A stretch of 37,093 nt of DNA from an uncultured Kiritimatiellota bacterium (GCA_934621385.1 CAKTUI010000028.1:1-37093), one strand, 5' to 3'. Numbered from the stretch's first letter, positions 14,652-22,245 are shown. The notes: generated from the letters alone by a model not told the origin. Program-made: numbers and translations.

Positions 14652-15272
14652 TTAATGAGAGACATGATTATCTTTTTGCCTACAGGACTTAATCCGCTTG
14701 TCTTGAAGCTGCATTATGTTTGGATAAATATATCTACGAAAAATAGCTGAATAACTCTGATAAGCCTTTGCGGTGCAAGGGTCTACCCCTATCAGCATTC
14801 CTTTCGGAATGTCGCTACGACAAGATGAAATCCACCACGGGAAGTCAAACTTGTACCATTGCATTGGCGTGTTTAAATTTGACACATAGACATATCTTGG
14901 GCCACTGGTAACGGACAACGGCTCGTATTTGTACGACAGTAACTCCCTCTGAAAAGATTCAATCAACTCAATGTCAACTCCATGGGCCACAATTTCTTGT
15001 TTGTCCCCATGGCCTATCGTATGCAAAGCAAGGGAAACCGCATTGGAAGTAATCGAAACATGATAGAGGCGCCTTCCGTATGGAATCTCAAATTCAAAGA
15101 CGATGATGCCGGATTCATTGGTCGTACAGTGCAACTGCGAGACATTATGATTGACATTGTACTTGCCGTGAAGATAATCAATATCTTTCTGGGTGTCTGA
15201 AATTATTGAACATTCAGCCAACATGACCCAAGTAAAAGCAACGCAAGACAAGCTTAGTATCTTCAAGTTCAT
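14652..15272 (-). CDS. Putative lipoprotein, candidate immunity to metallopeptidase-like Rhs tip
   Basis: A 206-residue protein with a lipoprotein-type signal ('FTWVMLAEC', Cys21). The mature part looks like beta-rich extracytoplasmic sequence; no family was recognised. The ATG overlaps the TGA of the 15269-16216 Rhs cassette (AATGA), the tight toxin-then-immunity order seen in Rhs and other polymorphic toxin pairs. A membrane-anchored periplasmic inhibitor would suit a toxin that acts outside the cytoplasm. That role is inferred from position only. Confidence 0.6.
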   Translation of the reverse strand: MNLKILSLSCVAFTWVMLAECSIISDTQKDIDYLHGKYNVNHNVSQLHCTTNESGIIVFEFEIPYGRRLYHVSITSNAVSLALHTIGHGDKQEIVAHGVDIELIESFQRELLSYKYEPLSVTSGPRYVYVSNLNTPMQWYKFDFPWWISSCRSDIPKGMLIGVDPCTAKAYQSYSAIFRRYIYPNIMQLQDKRIKSCRQKDNHVSH

Positions 15273-16216
15273 TCCTTAATCCAACTTTTAATTCTACCAT
15301 CGTCTAAACTTTCAAGGAGCCGCCATCTACGCTGATTCGCATACCATTCTTCGGTTGCCTTATTGGCACTATCATTTGACCGTTCCGAATAATAGTCGCC
15401 CGCCATAGCTATGGCATTCCTGACAATCGTGACAATTTGATTCCGCGTGCGAGAGCCATCGTCAATATTGGATGAGCTTAGAATAGTTAGAATTAGAGCA
15501 ATCTCGGACGAGAAAAAGACATCGGCATGCCCTTTTTCGTGAGCATAAACAGATTCCCATGTCATATTGTCTCCATACGAATCGTTTTGCGAGCCTGTGT
15601 GTTCTCCATATTCCGATATTTCACCGCTTTGAAACTCTGAATCATACCTAATGTCAGAGCCTATTGAGAGATTCAATCTCAAGTCAAAGTAAACAGCTCC
15701 TGACGAAGTGATTTGGACATCTTCTAAATATACGGCAAACACTCCACCTGAAGCATCAACACCAACATGTCCAACAGATAACTCACTTGCCGAGTGCACA
15801 GCAAAACCGACCAGATTGTAATCATGACAAACCAACAAAAACGCACCACCATAATCAACGGCACAATATGGCAAACAACGGCAGTACGCGAACGGATTCC
15901 AGCCGTCTGGGTAGCCGAGCGGGTCGGCGGTCTGCCACTTGGCGAGGTCGGCGCGGTAGTTGCGCATCAGGAACGCGCGGCCGAGCCCCTCGACCAGCGG
16001 CTTGCCCGTGAAGAACGCGTGACGGCCCCCGCCCTCGCCGAAGGCCGTCAGCGCGGCTGCGGAGTACCTCGCGCCCCGCCACGCGCCGACCGTGGTCCCG
16101 AGCGCGTCGTTGAGGTAGGCGACGCCCCTGAACGACATAACCACCACATGACTGGGACTACAAGAACCAGACACAGGCCATGGGAAATCCGCAGATATTG
16201 ACGGCGACTGTTCCAC
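15269..16216 (-). CDS. Orphan Rhs cassette with Zn-metallopeptidase-like tip (CT2)
   Basis: A 315-residue product with the shortest Rhs core of the locus. Only 'GVAYLNDALGTTVGA' to 'WNPFAYC' (about residues 31-112) is left, without YD repeats. The first ~28 residues are unrelated to the other copies, and the first in-frame start is GTG at 16216 (ATG at 16138 is possible). The AT-rich tip of about 195 residues contains 'SVYAHEKGHADVFF' (HExxH, His226-Glu227-His230), the zinc-binding signature of metallopeptidases. It resembles DUF922-type 'HE-x-GH' proteins. No third ligand could be fixed with certainty. A lipoprotein gene overlaps its stop. Confidence 0.72.
   Translation of the reverse strand: MEQSPSISADFPWPVSGSCSPSHVVVMSFRGVAYLNDALGTTVGAWRGARYSAAALTAFGEGGGRHAFFTGKPLVEGLGRAFLMRNYRADLAKWQTADPLGYPDGWNPFAYCRCLPYCAVDYGGAFLLVCHDYNLVGFAVHSASELSVGHVGVDASGGVFAVYLEDVQITSSGAVYFDLRLNLSIGSDIRYDSEFQSGEISEYGEHTGSQNDSYGDNMTWESVYAHEKGHADVFFSSEIALILTILSSSNIDDGSRTRNQIVTIVRNAIAMAGDYYSERSNDSANKATEEWYANQRRWRLLESLDDGRIKSWIKE
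15881..16128 (-). repeat. Rhs core repeat, copy C (short)
   Basis: About 250 bp nearly identical to the other core copies, breaking off abruptly at about 16128, inside the 'GVAYLND' codons. The sharp end suggests an old recombination junction. Confidence 0.8.
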
Positions 16217-16308
16217 TATTTCAAGTCAAGACATTCAATTATCAGAAGGATGATTTAACGCAAAGATACGCCCGAAAGAACCGGCATAGCCTTGTTCCTT
16301 TCCGGATG

Positions 16309-16755
16309 TCACCGCAACCTTTCATTTAGATTGCTACTCGCCTGTTCAAAAGAACGAGTCCCAAAACTGTCATAGATGCCCATTGCCGTTGGCGCATCAA
16401 TCGAAAACACCACGCCAACCACGCCCCACAAATTGGTCCCGGCCTCGCTCAACTTCACAACCCGTCCTCGAATCAAGTCAAGGTACTGCGAATCGTTCCT
16501 GCCTGGTCGGGACACGCACAAGCCATAATCACAGAATATGAGGTCGAAGCGTCCTTCCGCTATCACGCCAAATTCATCCCAAATCAAACGGGAATATTGA
16601 TCTGAATAATATTCCCATCTCAAACCAGGCATCACTTCAACCTCCTTCTTACAACACCCGAGAACAATTCCAAGTAAAAAGATAGCAGTCATGAGAATCT
16701 TGCCGGAGACAGACAAGCGAACATATTGTTTCACATTCATAGACATAAACTTCAT
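16309..16755 (-). CDS. Putative lipoprotein of the L,D-transpeptidase-like module
   Basis: A 148-residue protein with an N-terminal hydrophobic stretch ending 'LLGIVLGCCKKE', compatible with a lipobox. The mature part is unrecognised. Its ATG overlaps the previous stop codon as ATGA. It is the second gene behind the 17200-18285 cassette and is a candidate immunity or accessory protein by position. Confidence 0.6.
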   Translation of the reverse strand: MKFMSMNVKQYVRLSVSGKILMTAIFLLGIVLGCCKKEVEVMPGLRWEYYSDQYSRLIWDEFGVIAEGRFDLIFCDYGLCVSRPGRNDSQYLDLIRGRVVKLSEAGTNLWGVVGVVFSIDAPTAMGIYDSFGTRSFEQASSNLNERLR

Positions 16756-17198
16756 GGATTGCGATTACATTTTAATGCTCTTCTCATGTTTTCCAGATCT
16801 GCCACTTTCCTTTCACTTATAGCATTGTCTTGAAGTGTCATCAAATGGTAATCGAGCGCCCGTATCAACTTATGTTTTTTCGCCATTTCATAAATAGCGC
16901 TCATCACCGATGAAGAATCCTTATATCTTAACCCTGTCCAAACCAGAACCTTAACCTTCTCGGATGTTGACAAAGAATCAAATGCTTCTTCGGCTTCCAT
17001 TCGAAATACAAAATCAGGAGGAAAAGTCCCTTCAAAATCCTGATAAGCCATTTTGCCTATTACAGTGAAGAACTTCCTATCCTCAGCATCTACCAGTCGA
17101 TACGATAGCAAGCACAGCCCTATCGCCTCCATTAAGGATATCATCCCCAACAAGGGCAACAACTTACATGAGATCCGATGCATACAATTTATTTTCAT
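16752..17198 (-). CDS. Membrane-anchored candidate immunity protein
   Basis: A 148-residue protein with one N-terminal transmembrane segment ('LLPLLGMISLMEAIGLCLLSY') and a helical extracytoplasmic domain of about 110 residues. It starts one base after the TAA of the L,D-transpeptidase-like Rhs cassette, within GGAATAAGATG. The immediate 3' position is the classical place of an Rhs immunity gene. The family is not recognised. Confidence 0.62.
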   Translation of the reverse strand: MKINCMHRISCKLLPLLGMISLMEAIGLCLLSYRLVDAEDRKFFTVIGKMAYQDFEGTFPPDFVFRMEAEEAFDSLSTSEKVKVLVWTGLRYKDSSSVMSAIYEMAKKHKLIRALDYHLMTLQDNAISERKVADLENMRRALKCNRNP

Positions 17199-17199
17199 C

Positions 17200-18285
17200 T
17201 TATTCCGTGACTGTTAAAGTTCCAAAACATCTATACAACTTATTATCAGCACCATTTCGCTTCATAACATAATTGGTGTTCTTGATGTACTGAATTATAT
17301 CAAACGACTTTGCATCGTTATCATCCAGACATACGCATCCGTGAGAAACACTATTTACCGTTAAGCGAATATTCTGTCTGCTCTTTTGACCTTTGCACGC
17401 CACATCATCAAAACAAGTATCACCATCGTACCACAATTGAAAATAAAACTCTTTAGGATCATTCATTATGCTCCAACTTCCAATTGGTGCCGGCCCCAAC
17501 ATATCCCATTGATGCGCTATGACGTTATCGCCCGAAATTGCATATACCTCATAATGTAGACTGCCATCATCCATAGTAAATTTCCTCGAAGAAATACTAT
17601 ATACGCATGTCACCCGCCCTCCCGCATAGTCCACATATACAGTTGGAGACAACTTGCAGTACGCGAGCGCATTCCAGCCGTCTGGGTAGCCGAGCGGGTC
17701 GGCGGTCTGCCACTTGGCGAGGTCGGCGCGGTAGTTGCGCATCAGGAACGCGCGGCCGAGCCCCTCGACCAGCGGCTTGCCCGTGAAGAACGCGTGACGG
17801 CCCCCGCCCTCGCCGAAGGCCGTCAGCGCGGCGGCGGAGTACCTCGCGCCCCGTCTCGCGCCGACCGTGGTCCCGAGCGCGTCGTTGAGGTAGGCGACGC
17901 CCTTCGAGGAGACGACCGGATTGCCGCGCGGCCCCTTGCGGGCCCTGCGGGCGCTTCGCTTCGCTCGCGGCTTCCCTCCGGAGCGAAGCTTCTTCGGCGC
18001 ATCTCCGGCGTGCGGCTCGTTCACGAACGACTCGTCGCCGCGCCGCACGAGCGCGAGGCCATCCCAGTGGAAGGCCTCCGACCCGGCGGGCAGGGGGCTG
18101 CCCGCCCTACCGCCGTCGCCGTAGTCCGCGCGGGCGAGCTGTCCGTCGACGTGGTAGGCGTAGGTGTACTTCCGCTCGCCCTCGGTGACGCCTAGCACCT
18201 TGTCGAGGTAGCCGTAGCGGTAGGTACGGTTTCCTTCCCGCACGAGCCGCCCCTGCTGCTCCAACTCTCTGTATGTGAACTCCAT
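17200..18285 (-). CDS. Orphan Rhs cassette with L,D-transpeptidase-like tip (CT3)
   Basis: A 361-residue product. After three short YD-type repeats, the basic linker and the conserved junction 'WQTADPLGYPDGWNALAYC' (about residues 191-210), a tip of about 145 residues follows. It has 'GPAPIGSWSI' (264-273) and 'SHGCVCLDD' (314-322), matching the G-x-x-P-x-G-x-[YW] and SHGC-x-R signatures of YkuD and DUF2778/Tlde1 L,D-transpeptidase-like enzymes with Cys317 as nucleophile. The usual Arg after SHGCV is Cys319 here. Such effectors cleave or exchange peptidoglycan stems in the periplasm. The ATG shares one base with the upstream gene's TGA. An in-frame GC hairpin insertion near residues 59-67 is unique to this copy. 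Confidence 0.78.
   Translation of the reverse strand: MEFTYRELEQQGRLVREGNRTYRYGYLDKVLGVTEGERKYTYAYHVDGQLARADYGDGGRAGSPLPAGSEAFHWDGLALVRRGDESFVNEPHAGDAPKKLRSGGKPRAKRSARRARKGPRGNPVVSSKGVAYLNDALGTTVGARRGARYSAAALTAFGEGGGRHAFFTGKPLVEGLGRAFLMRNYRADLAKWQTADPLGYPDGWNALAYCKLSPTVYVDYAGGRVTCVYSISSRKFTMDDGSLHYEVYAISGDNVIAHQWDMLGPAPIGSWSIMNDPKEFYFQLWYDGDTCFDDVACKGQKSRQNIRLTVNSVSHGCVCLDDNDAKSFDIIQYIKNTNYVMKRNGADNKLYRCFGTLTVTE
17656..18253 (-). repeat. Rhs core repeat, copy B
   Basis: GC-rich core segment nearly identical to copies at 13531 and 20472, but interrupted by the palindromic insertion at 18085-18106 and more divergent upstream of it. Confidence 0.8.
18085..18106. repeat. GC hairpin inserted in frame in Rhs core
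   Basis: GGCGGGCAG (18085-18093) and CTGCCCGCC (18098-18106) form a perfect 9-bp stem with a GGGG loop. The other Rhs core copies lack it. Its translation ('AGSPLPAG') keeps the frame. It looks like a small mobile palindrome (REP-like). A looser GC palindrome lies at 11041-11058. Confidence 0.6.
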
Positions 18286-19259
18286 CAGTCTGCAGACTCC
18301 TCCTTGTTGCGTCTCTCACATTCGGACAGCGGAACGATTCGTGTGCATCCGGAGGAGGGATGGGTGAATTTGATGATATGCACACCCGACCACGGTACAT
18401 CGTGATCCACCCACCCCGTCAGTCTGATGTCCTTCGTATTCATACCCTTGCCGTCGTACAGCATCCGTCGCTTCCTATTATAGGAGGGGCTAAAGCAAAG
18501 ATCCAGCCTCTTTCGCTGCCCATAAATCATCGGAAGGTACTCGTCGAACGCCAAACCACCGTCAAAACTCTCGCACCGACTCCTCAGCACCCAAGTGAGG
18601 CCGTGATATTCGTACTCGATGTCCCTCCCGCACGCGCACTTCCGAACCCGTTCCGGCAATTCCAGCAGGTTTAGGTTCAGCGGAGGACATCTCTCCCTGT
18701 CGTGGTAGTCCCCGACCGCACACGCAATGGACAGCATATTCTTGAACGTGCGGATGCTGTGCCAGGACTGCAGAGAACGTCCCACGTCAATCATAGAATC
18801 CGGCAGAATCGAATCAAGGAATTCCTTCGCGGTGTCACGACTCTTTCCCAACACCAACCGGGCCATGCTGTACTCAATCTTCTCCAGCATCAGCATTCTC
18901 AATGTTTGCGGGAATGTCCGTGTCTCACCTAAAACACCGTCACGGAAAAACGCCGCGTAATCCGTCATCAAGCTCACCACAGCCGAAACGGCGTTGGTAC
19001 ACCCCGGAAGGTCGCCGTCGGAAACAGCCCGTTCAAACTGGGTAAGATGCCAGTCTAACTCCCTGAAGGGTCGGCATTCATTCCCAAAGTAGCGTTCATA
19101 TGTGCCGCTTACAGCCGAAGCCGCAAGGAAGTCCGCCTCGGTGGACTCCACCACCGCGTCGTGTCCGAGATACTCGAACCGACAGTGGACATTTTCACAG
19201 TCCGCAAGCAAAATCCAACAGAAGCGAAGTCCAACACCCAAAACTGCATGTTTTTTCAT
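18285..19259 (-). CDS. Secreted cassette-associated protein (paralogue of 11369-12301)
   Basis: A 324-residue protein with a signal peptide ('LGVGLRFCWILLADC'; the site before Cys is atypical for a lipoprotein). It shares the blocks 'ILPDSM', 'NMLSIACAVG', 'DIEYEY', 'FDEYLPM' and 'KRRMLYDG' with the 310-residue product at 11369-12301. Both follow two small membrane genes behind Rhs genes whose tips are homologous, so the set toxin tip / small membrane protein / small membrane protein / this family is a repeated module. A role in immunity, tip folding or delivery is possible; none is shown. Its stop overlaps the next Rhs start. Confidence 0.68.
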   Translation of the reverse strand: MKKHAVLGVGLRFCWILLADCENVHCRFEYLGHDAVVESTEADFLAASAVSGTYERYFGNECRPFRELDWHLTQFERAVSDGDLPGCTNAVSAVVSLMTDYAAFFRDGVLGETRTFPQTLRMLMLEKIEYSMARLVLGKSRDTAKEFLDSILPDSMIDVGRSLQSWHSIRTFKNMLSIACAVGDYHDRERCPPLNLNLLELPERVRKCACGRDIEYEYHGLTWVLRSRCESFDGGLAFDEYLPMIYGQRKRLDLCFSPSYNRKRRMLYDGKGMNTKDIRLTGWVDHDVPWSGVHIIKFTHPSSGCTRIVPLSECERRNKEESAD

Positions 19260-19283
19260 TCTGTCGCTTTCTAGTAATTGATG

Positions 19284-19523
19284 TCACCTATTCACCTGAA
19301 AGACAATCTCTCTCATGTGCTTTTCAAGATCGTCAAGATAGGCATCCATTTCGGAGGAGCACCTATCCTCCAAGTCTCGCAATTCTTGAGGAATTTTTTT
19401 TGCGCAAAAGAATATGGACTTGTTCCGTTCATCTCGTTCCCAGCTGTGCAGAAGCATAGAAGTTCCAAAACCAGCACAGAAAATCAACAAAAGTACAATA
19501 GCCACAAAACATCTTCTTGTCAT
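19284..19523 (-). CDS. Small single-pass membrane protein
   Basis: A 79-residue protein from the ATG at 19523, which overlaps the preceding TGA by four bases. One transmembrane helix ('CFVAIVLLLIFCAGFGTSML') is followed by an acidic/basic helix of about 50 residues that could form a coiled coil. It is the second gene of the set behind the 19848 Rhs gene and has no recognised family. Confidence 0.6.
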   Translation of the reverse strand: MTRRCFVAIVLLLIFCAGFGTSMLLHSWERDERNKSIFFCAKKIPQELRDLEDRCSSEMDAYLDDLEKHMREIVFQVNR

Positions 19524-19834
19524 AACGCCTCCTTTTCCCACAACCATTTTTGCCATTGAAGACCAAACTTGTCACTCAAATGCCGATTGCTGGGGTTGGG
19601 AACAAGAATTCCAATCAAGTCAACTTCTAAACCATCCAAATAACTCGACACTTCTTCTCCCGTTCCATACTTCTTAACCTGAGGAAAAACTGCTTTCACT
19701 TCACAGGCGGCAATTCTTATTGAATTGTTAATCCTCGATATATCTAATTGCTCCAATTTGCACTCAAGCCACACACCAGCAGTAAATATCAAAGCAAGTG
19801 CTACCACATAAGACAATATGTAACGCATGTTCAT
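19520..19834 (-). CDS. Small single-pass membrane protein, candidate immunity to CT0
   Basis: A 104-residue protein. The ATG at 19834 (MNMRYILSYV) is chosen because GGAGAGG lies 4-5 nt upstream. A longer frame runs into the Rhs gene. It has a transmembrane segment ('YILSYVVALALIFTAGVWL') and an extracytoplasmic helical part. It begins 13 nt after the Rhs stop, the normal position of an Rhs immunity gene. Confidence 0.62.
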   Translation of the reverse strand: MNMRYILSYVVALALIFTAGVWLECKLEQLDISRINNSIRIAACEVKAVFPQVKKYGTGEEVSSYLDGLEVDLIGILVPNPSNRHLSDKFGLQWQKWLWEKEAL

Positions 19835-19847
19835 TTTTCCTCTCCTA

Positions 19848-21959
19848 TCATTCAGATAAAGACCATCTGATGGTTGTATAATATTCCTTTGCGTATCCAC
19901 CTATATGCAACTGATGCATCCATAAGTCTGGTATCGTATCAGATTCATAATACCACCCGACTGCACCACCAATAAGCTTTGAACTTATCTGCCCGAAGGT
20001 TGCCGTCATATTATAATCGTGAAACCAATACCTATCTTGTATTAAACAATCTATCCGCCAAGCACTCGCGCCTAAATCAACAATATCATACTGTATCAGC
20101 ACTTTTCCAAGCGAATGACTTAAGTCGCTTGAGTGCCACCCCCTCCATTGTGTTATGGGATATGCCCCACTACCTCGCACTCCTCTGTTTGCCCTCTCTC
20201 GCACAAAATCATTAAACGCTTGAATAGTATCACTCTCCGATATTTCCGAATAAGGCAGAAACATATCACCACCCCTATTCTTGTAATTGTTTAGCATTCT
20301 CAGTGTAAGTGTCAAATCTTGATACCATACAATAGGATAAGCCGTATTATTTGCGTAGTCCAACCATCGATTTAACGCCAAACTAAAATGTTTCAATTCA
20401 TCATCTGTCAAACCATTAACCGTGTCATAGACGAGTCCCAATGCATCCATACAACCCGTCACTTCATTTCCGCAGTACGCAAGTTGGTTCCAGCCGTCGG
20501 GGTAGCCGAGCGGATCGGCGGTCTGCCACTTGGCGAGGTCGGCGCGGTAGTTGCGCATCAGGAACGCGCGGCCGAGCCCCTCGACCAGCGGCTTGCCCGT
20601 GAAGAACGCGTGACGGCCCCCGCCCTCGCCGAAGGCCGTCAGCGCGGCGGCGGAGTACCTCGCGCCCCGTCTCGCGCCGACCGTGGTCCCGAGCGCGTCG
20701 TTGAGGTAGGCGACGCCCTTCGAGGAGACGACCGGATTGCCGCGCGGCCCCTTGCGGGCCCTGCGGGCGCTTCGCTTCGCTCGCGGCTTCCCTCCGGAGC
20801 GAAGCTTCTTCGGCGCATCTCCGGCGTGCGGCTCGTTCACGAACCGCTCGTCGCCGCGACGGACGAGCGCGAGCCCGTCCCACTCGAAGTCCTCCGTCCT
20901 CCCCCCGCCGTAGTCCGCGCGGGCGAGCTGACCGTCCGGGTGGTACGCGTAGGCGAGGGTCCGCCCGCCCCCCGTCACCGCGAGCACCTTGTCGAGGTAG
21001 CCGTAGCGGTAGGCCCTGTCCCCCTCCCTCACGAGCCGGCCCGCCGCGTCGTAGGCGTAGCGCGTCGTCACGCCGCCGCAGGTCGACGAGACGAGCTGGT
21101 TCGCCGCGTCGAACGCGAAGGTGGTCGTCCTGCCGCGCACGGTCCTGCGCACGACGTTCCCCGCCGCGTCGTAGGCGTAGCGCTCGACATCCTCCCCGCC
21201 CTCCCTCACCGCGACCAGCCGCCCCCTGCGGTCGTACCCGTAGTCCTGGCGGACCCCGTTCGCGGTGCGGGCGACGACGCGCCCGGACGGCGAGTACTCG
21301 TACTCGACCGCCGCGTCGGGGTCCAGCCTGCCGCCGAGGTACTTCCCCGCGAGCCGCCCGTGCCGCGTGTACGCGTAGTCGATCGGCGTGCCGTCCACGG
21401 TCTGGCGCGCGAGCCGGCCCCTCGCGTCGTAGGCGTACGTGACCCGCGAGCCGAAGTCGGCCGCCGTCTCGACGAGCCGCCCGAGCCGGTCGTAGGAGCG
21501 CGTCTCCTGCGAGGTCACCGCGCCGTCCCGCCCCCGCGTGACGCGCAGCGTCCGGTTGCCCCAGGCGTCGTAGGCGTAGGACGTGACGAGACCGTCCTCG
21601 TCCTTTTCAACGAGGCGGCCGAAGTGGTCGTAGGCGTACGTCTCCACCAGACCGCCCCGCGCATGCCCGGCGAGCCGCCCCCACCTGTCGTAGGAGAAGG
21701 TCTCGACCTCGCCGCCGCCGTAGTCGACCCTCGTCACGCGGCCGAGGTCGTCGTACTCGCGGCGGATCGTGCGCTCGGCCCTCCCGCCCTGCGACGAGAC
21801 TACGTCCGCGACCTGGCCCGCCGCCGTCGTGCGGCGGGAGAGGCCGAAGCGGTCCCAGCAGAACGGGAGGAGCGCGCACAGGAATGCGGCGGCATGGTTC
21901 GGGTTGTCGAACCCGAACCCCATGCGCACAAAATCTCCTGCCATGTACTCCATCGTCAT
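19848..21959 (-). CDS. Rhs-repeat protein with variable C-terminal tip (CT0), 5' chimeric
   Basis: About 703 residues and the longest Rhs gene of the locus. Around 14 YD repeats ('YDDLGRV', 'YDRWGRL', 'YDHFGRL', 'YDAWGNR' and so on) precede the basic linker, 'GVAYLNDALGTTVGA' and the junction 'WQTADPLGYPDGWNQLAYCGN'. The last ~194 residues (19848-20432) form an AT-rich tip homologous to CT1. Typical Rhs proteins are twice as long and carry an N-terminal PAAR domain or signal peptide. Here the first ~35 residues ('GFGFDNPNHAAAFLCALLPFCW') look instead like a piece of an O-antigen-ligase-type membrane protein joined to mid-Rhs. The ATG at 21959 is chosen because a 27-codon leader ORF ends there with an ATGA overlap. 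How it is exported, if at all, is unclear. Confidence 0.82.
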   Translation of the reverse strand: MTMEYMAGDFVRMGFGFDNPNHAAAFLCALLPFCWDRFGLSRRTTAAGQVADVVSSQGGRAERTIRREYDDLGRVTRVDYGGGEVETFSYDRWGRLAGHARGGLVETYAYDHFGRLVEKDEDGLVTSYAYDAWGNRTLRVTRGRDGAVTSQETRSYDRLGRLVETAADFGSRVTYAYDARGRLARQTVDGTPIDYAYTRHGRLAGKYLGGRLDPDAAVEYEYSPSGRVVARTANGVRQDYGYDRRGRLVAVREGGEDVERYAYDAAGNVVRRTVRGRTTTFAFDAANQLVSSTCGGVTTRYAYDAAGRLVREGDRAYRYGYLDKVLAVTGGGRTLAYAYHPDGQLARADYGGGRTEDFEWDGLALVRRGDERFVNEPHAGDAPKKLRSGGKPRAKRSARRARKGPRGNPVVSSKGVAYLNDALGTTVGARRGARYSAAALTAFGEGGGRHAFFTGKPLVEGLGRAFLMRNYRADLAKWQTADPLGYPDGWNQLAYCGNEVTGCMDALGLVYDTVNGLTDDELKHFSLALNRWLDYANNTAYPIVWYQDLTLTLRMLNNYKNRGGDMFLPYSEISESDTIQAFNDFVRERANRGVRGSGAYPITQWRGWHSSDLSHSLGKVLIQYDIVDLGASAWRIDCLIQDRYWFHDYNMTATFGQISSKLIGGAVGWYYESDTIPDLWMHQLHIGGYAKEYYTTIRWSLSE
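20472..21062 (-). repeat. Rhs core repeat, copy A
   Basis: Core segment of the longest Rhs gene, nearly identical in DNA to copies B and D and partly to C. It runs from the 'NQLAYC' junction into the last YD repeats. Confidence 0.8.
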
Positions 21960-22039
21960 GCGGCCATCGCAAGCGGCCAATCCCCGGGGACGACACGTCC
22001 CCGATGCCCATGCCCACGATTGTCCCTTACTTCTCTCAT
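21956..22039 (-). CDS. Putative 27-residue leader peptide of Rhs operon
   Basis: The ATG at 22039 lies 9 nt after the -10 hexamer, so it would be translated from an essentially leaderless mRNA. The frame (begins MREVRDNRGHGHRG) ends in a TGA that overlaps the Rhs ATG as ATGA, the same coupling used elsewhere in the locus. Its codons include a 7-bp hairpin, GGGGACG/CGTCCCC with a 3-nt loop (21986-22002). It may simply deliver ribosomes to the Rhs start, which has no ribosome site, or it may attenuate. It has no recognised homologue. Confidence 0.45.
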   Translation of the reverse strand: MREVRDNRGHGHRGRVVPGDWPLAMAA

Positions 22040-22048
22040 TTCTGCGAG

Positions 22049-22077
22049 ATTATACCAAATTATCACACCGTCATCAA
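22049..22077 (-). promoter_or_regulatory. Promoter of Rhs operon
   Basis: Minus strand: -35 TTGATG (22072-22077), a 17-bp spacer, and extended -10 TGG-TATAAT (22049-22057). This is the best full promoter in the window. It would drive the leader peptide, the Rhs gene and probably much of the tightly packed locus to 11077. Confidence 0.7.
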
Positions 22078-22245
22078 CTGCACCGAAAGGCGACAATCGC
22101 CCGCATCGTCCGCCAAGGACACACTATTGCCGCGCACCGCCTTTCGGGAGCGCGGCGGTCCTGTCCGCCCACCGCACGGCGGGCGTCCGCCGATGTCCGC
22201 AGCATCCCCTCCGCACCCGCCCGGACGCGGCAGCCGACCGCCGCG
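22078..22245. other. GC-rich spacer upstream of Rhs promoter
   Basis: No gene is supported. The open frames here are high-GC shadows without ribosome sites. Short GC-rich inverted repeats are present but none stands out. Confidence 0.35.
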
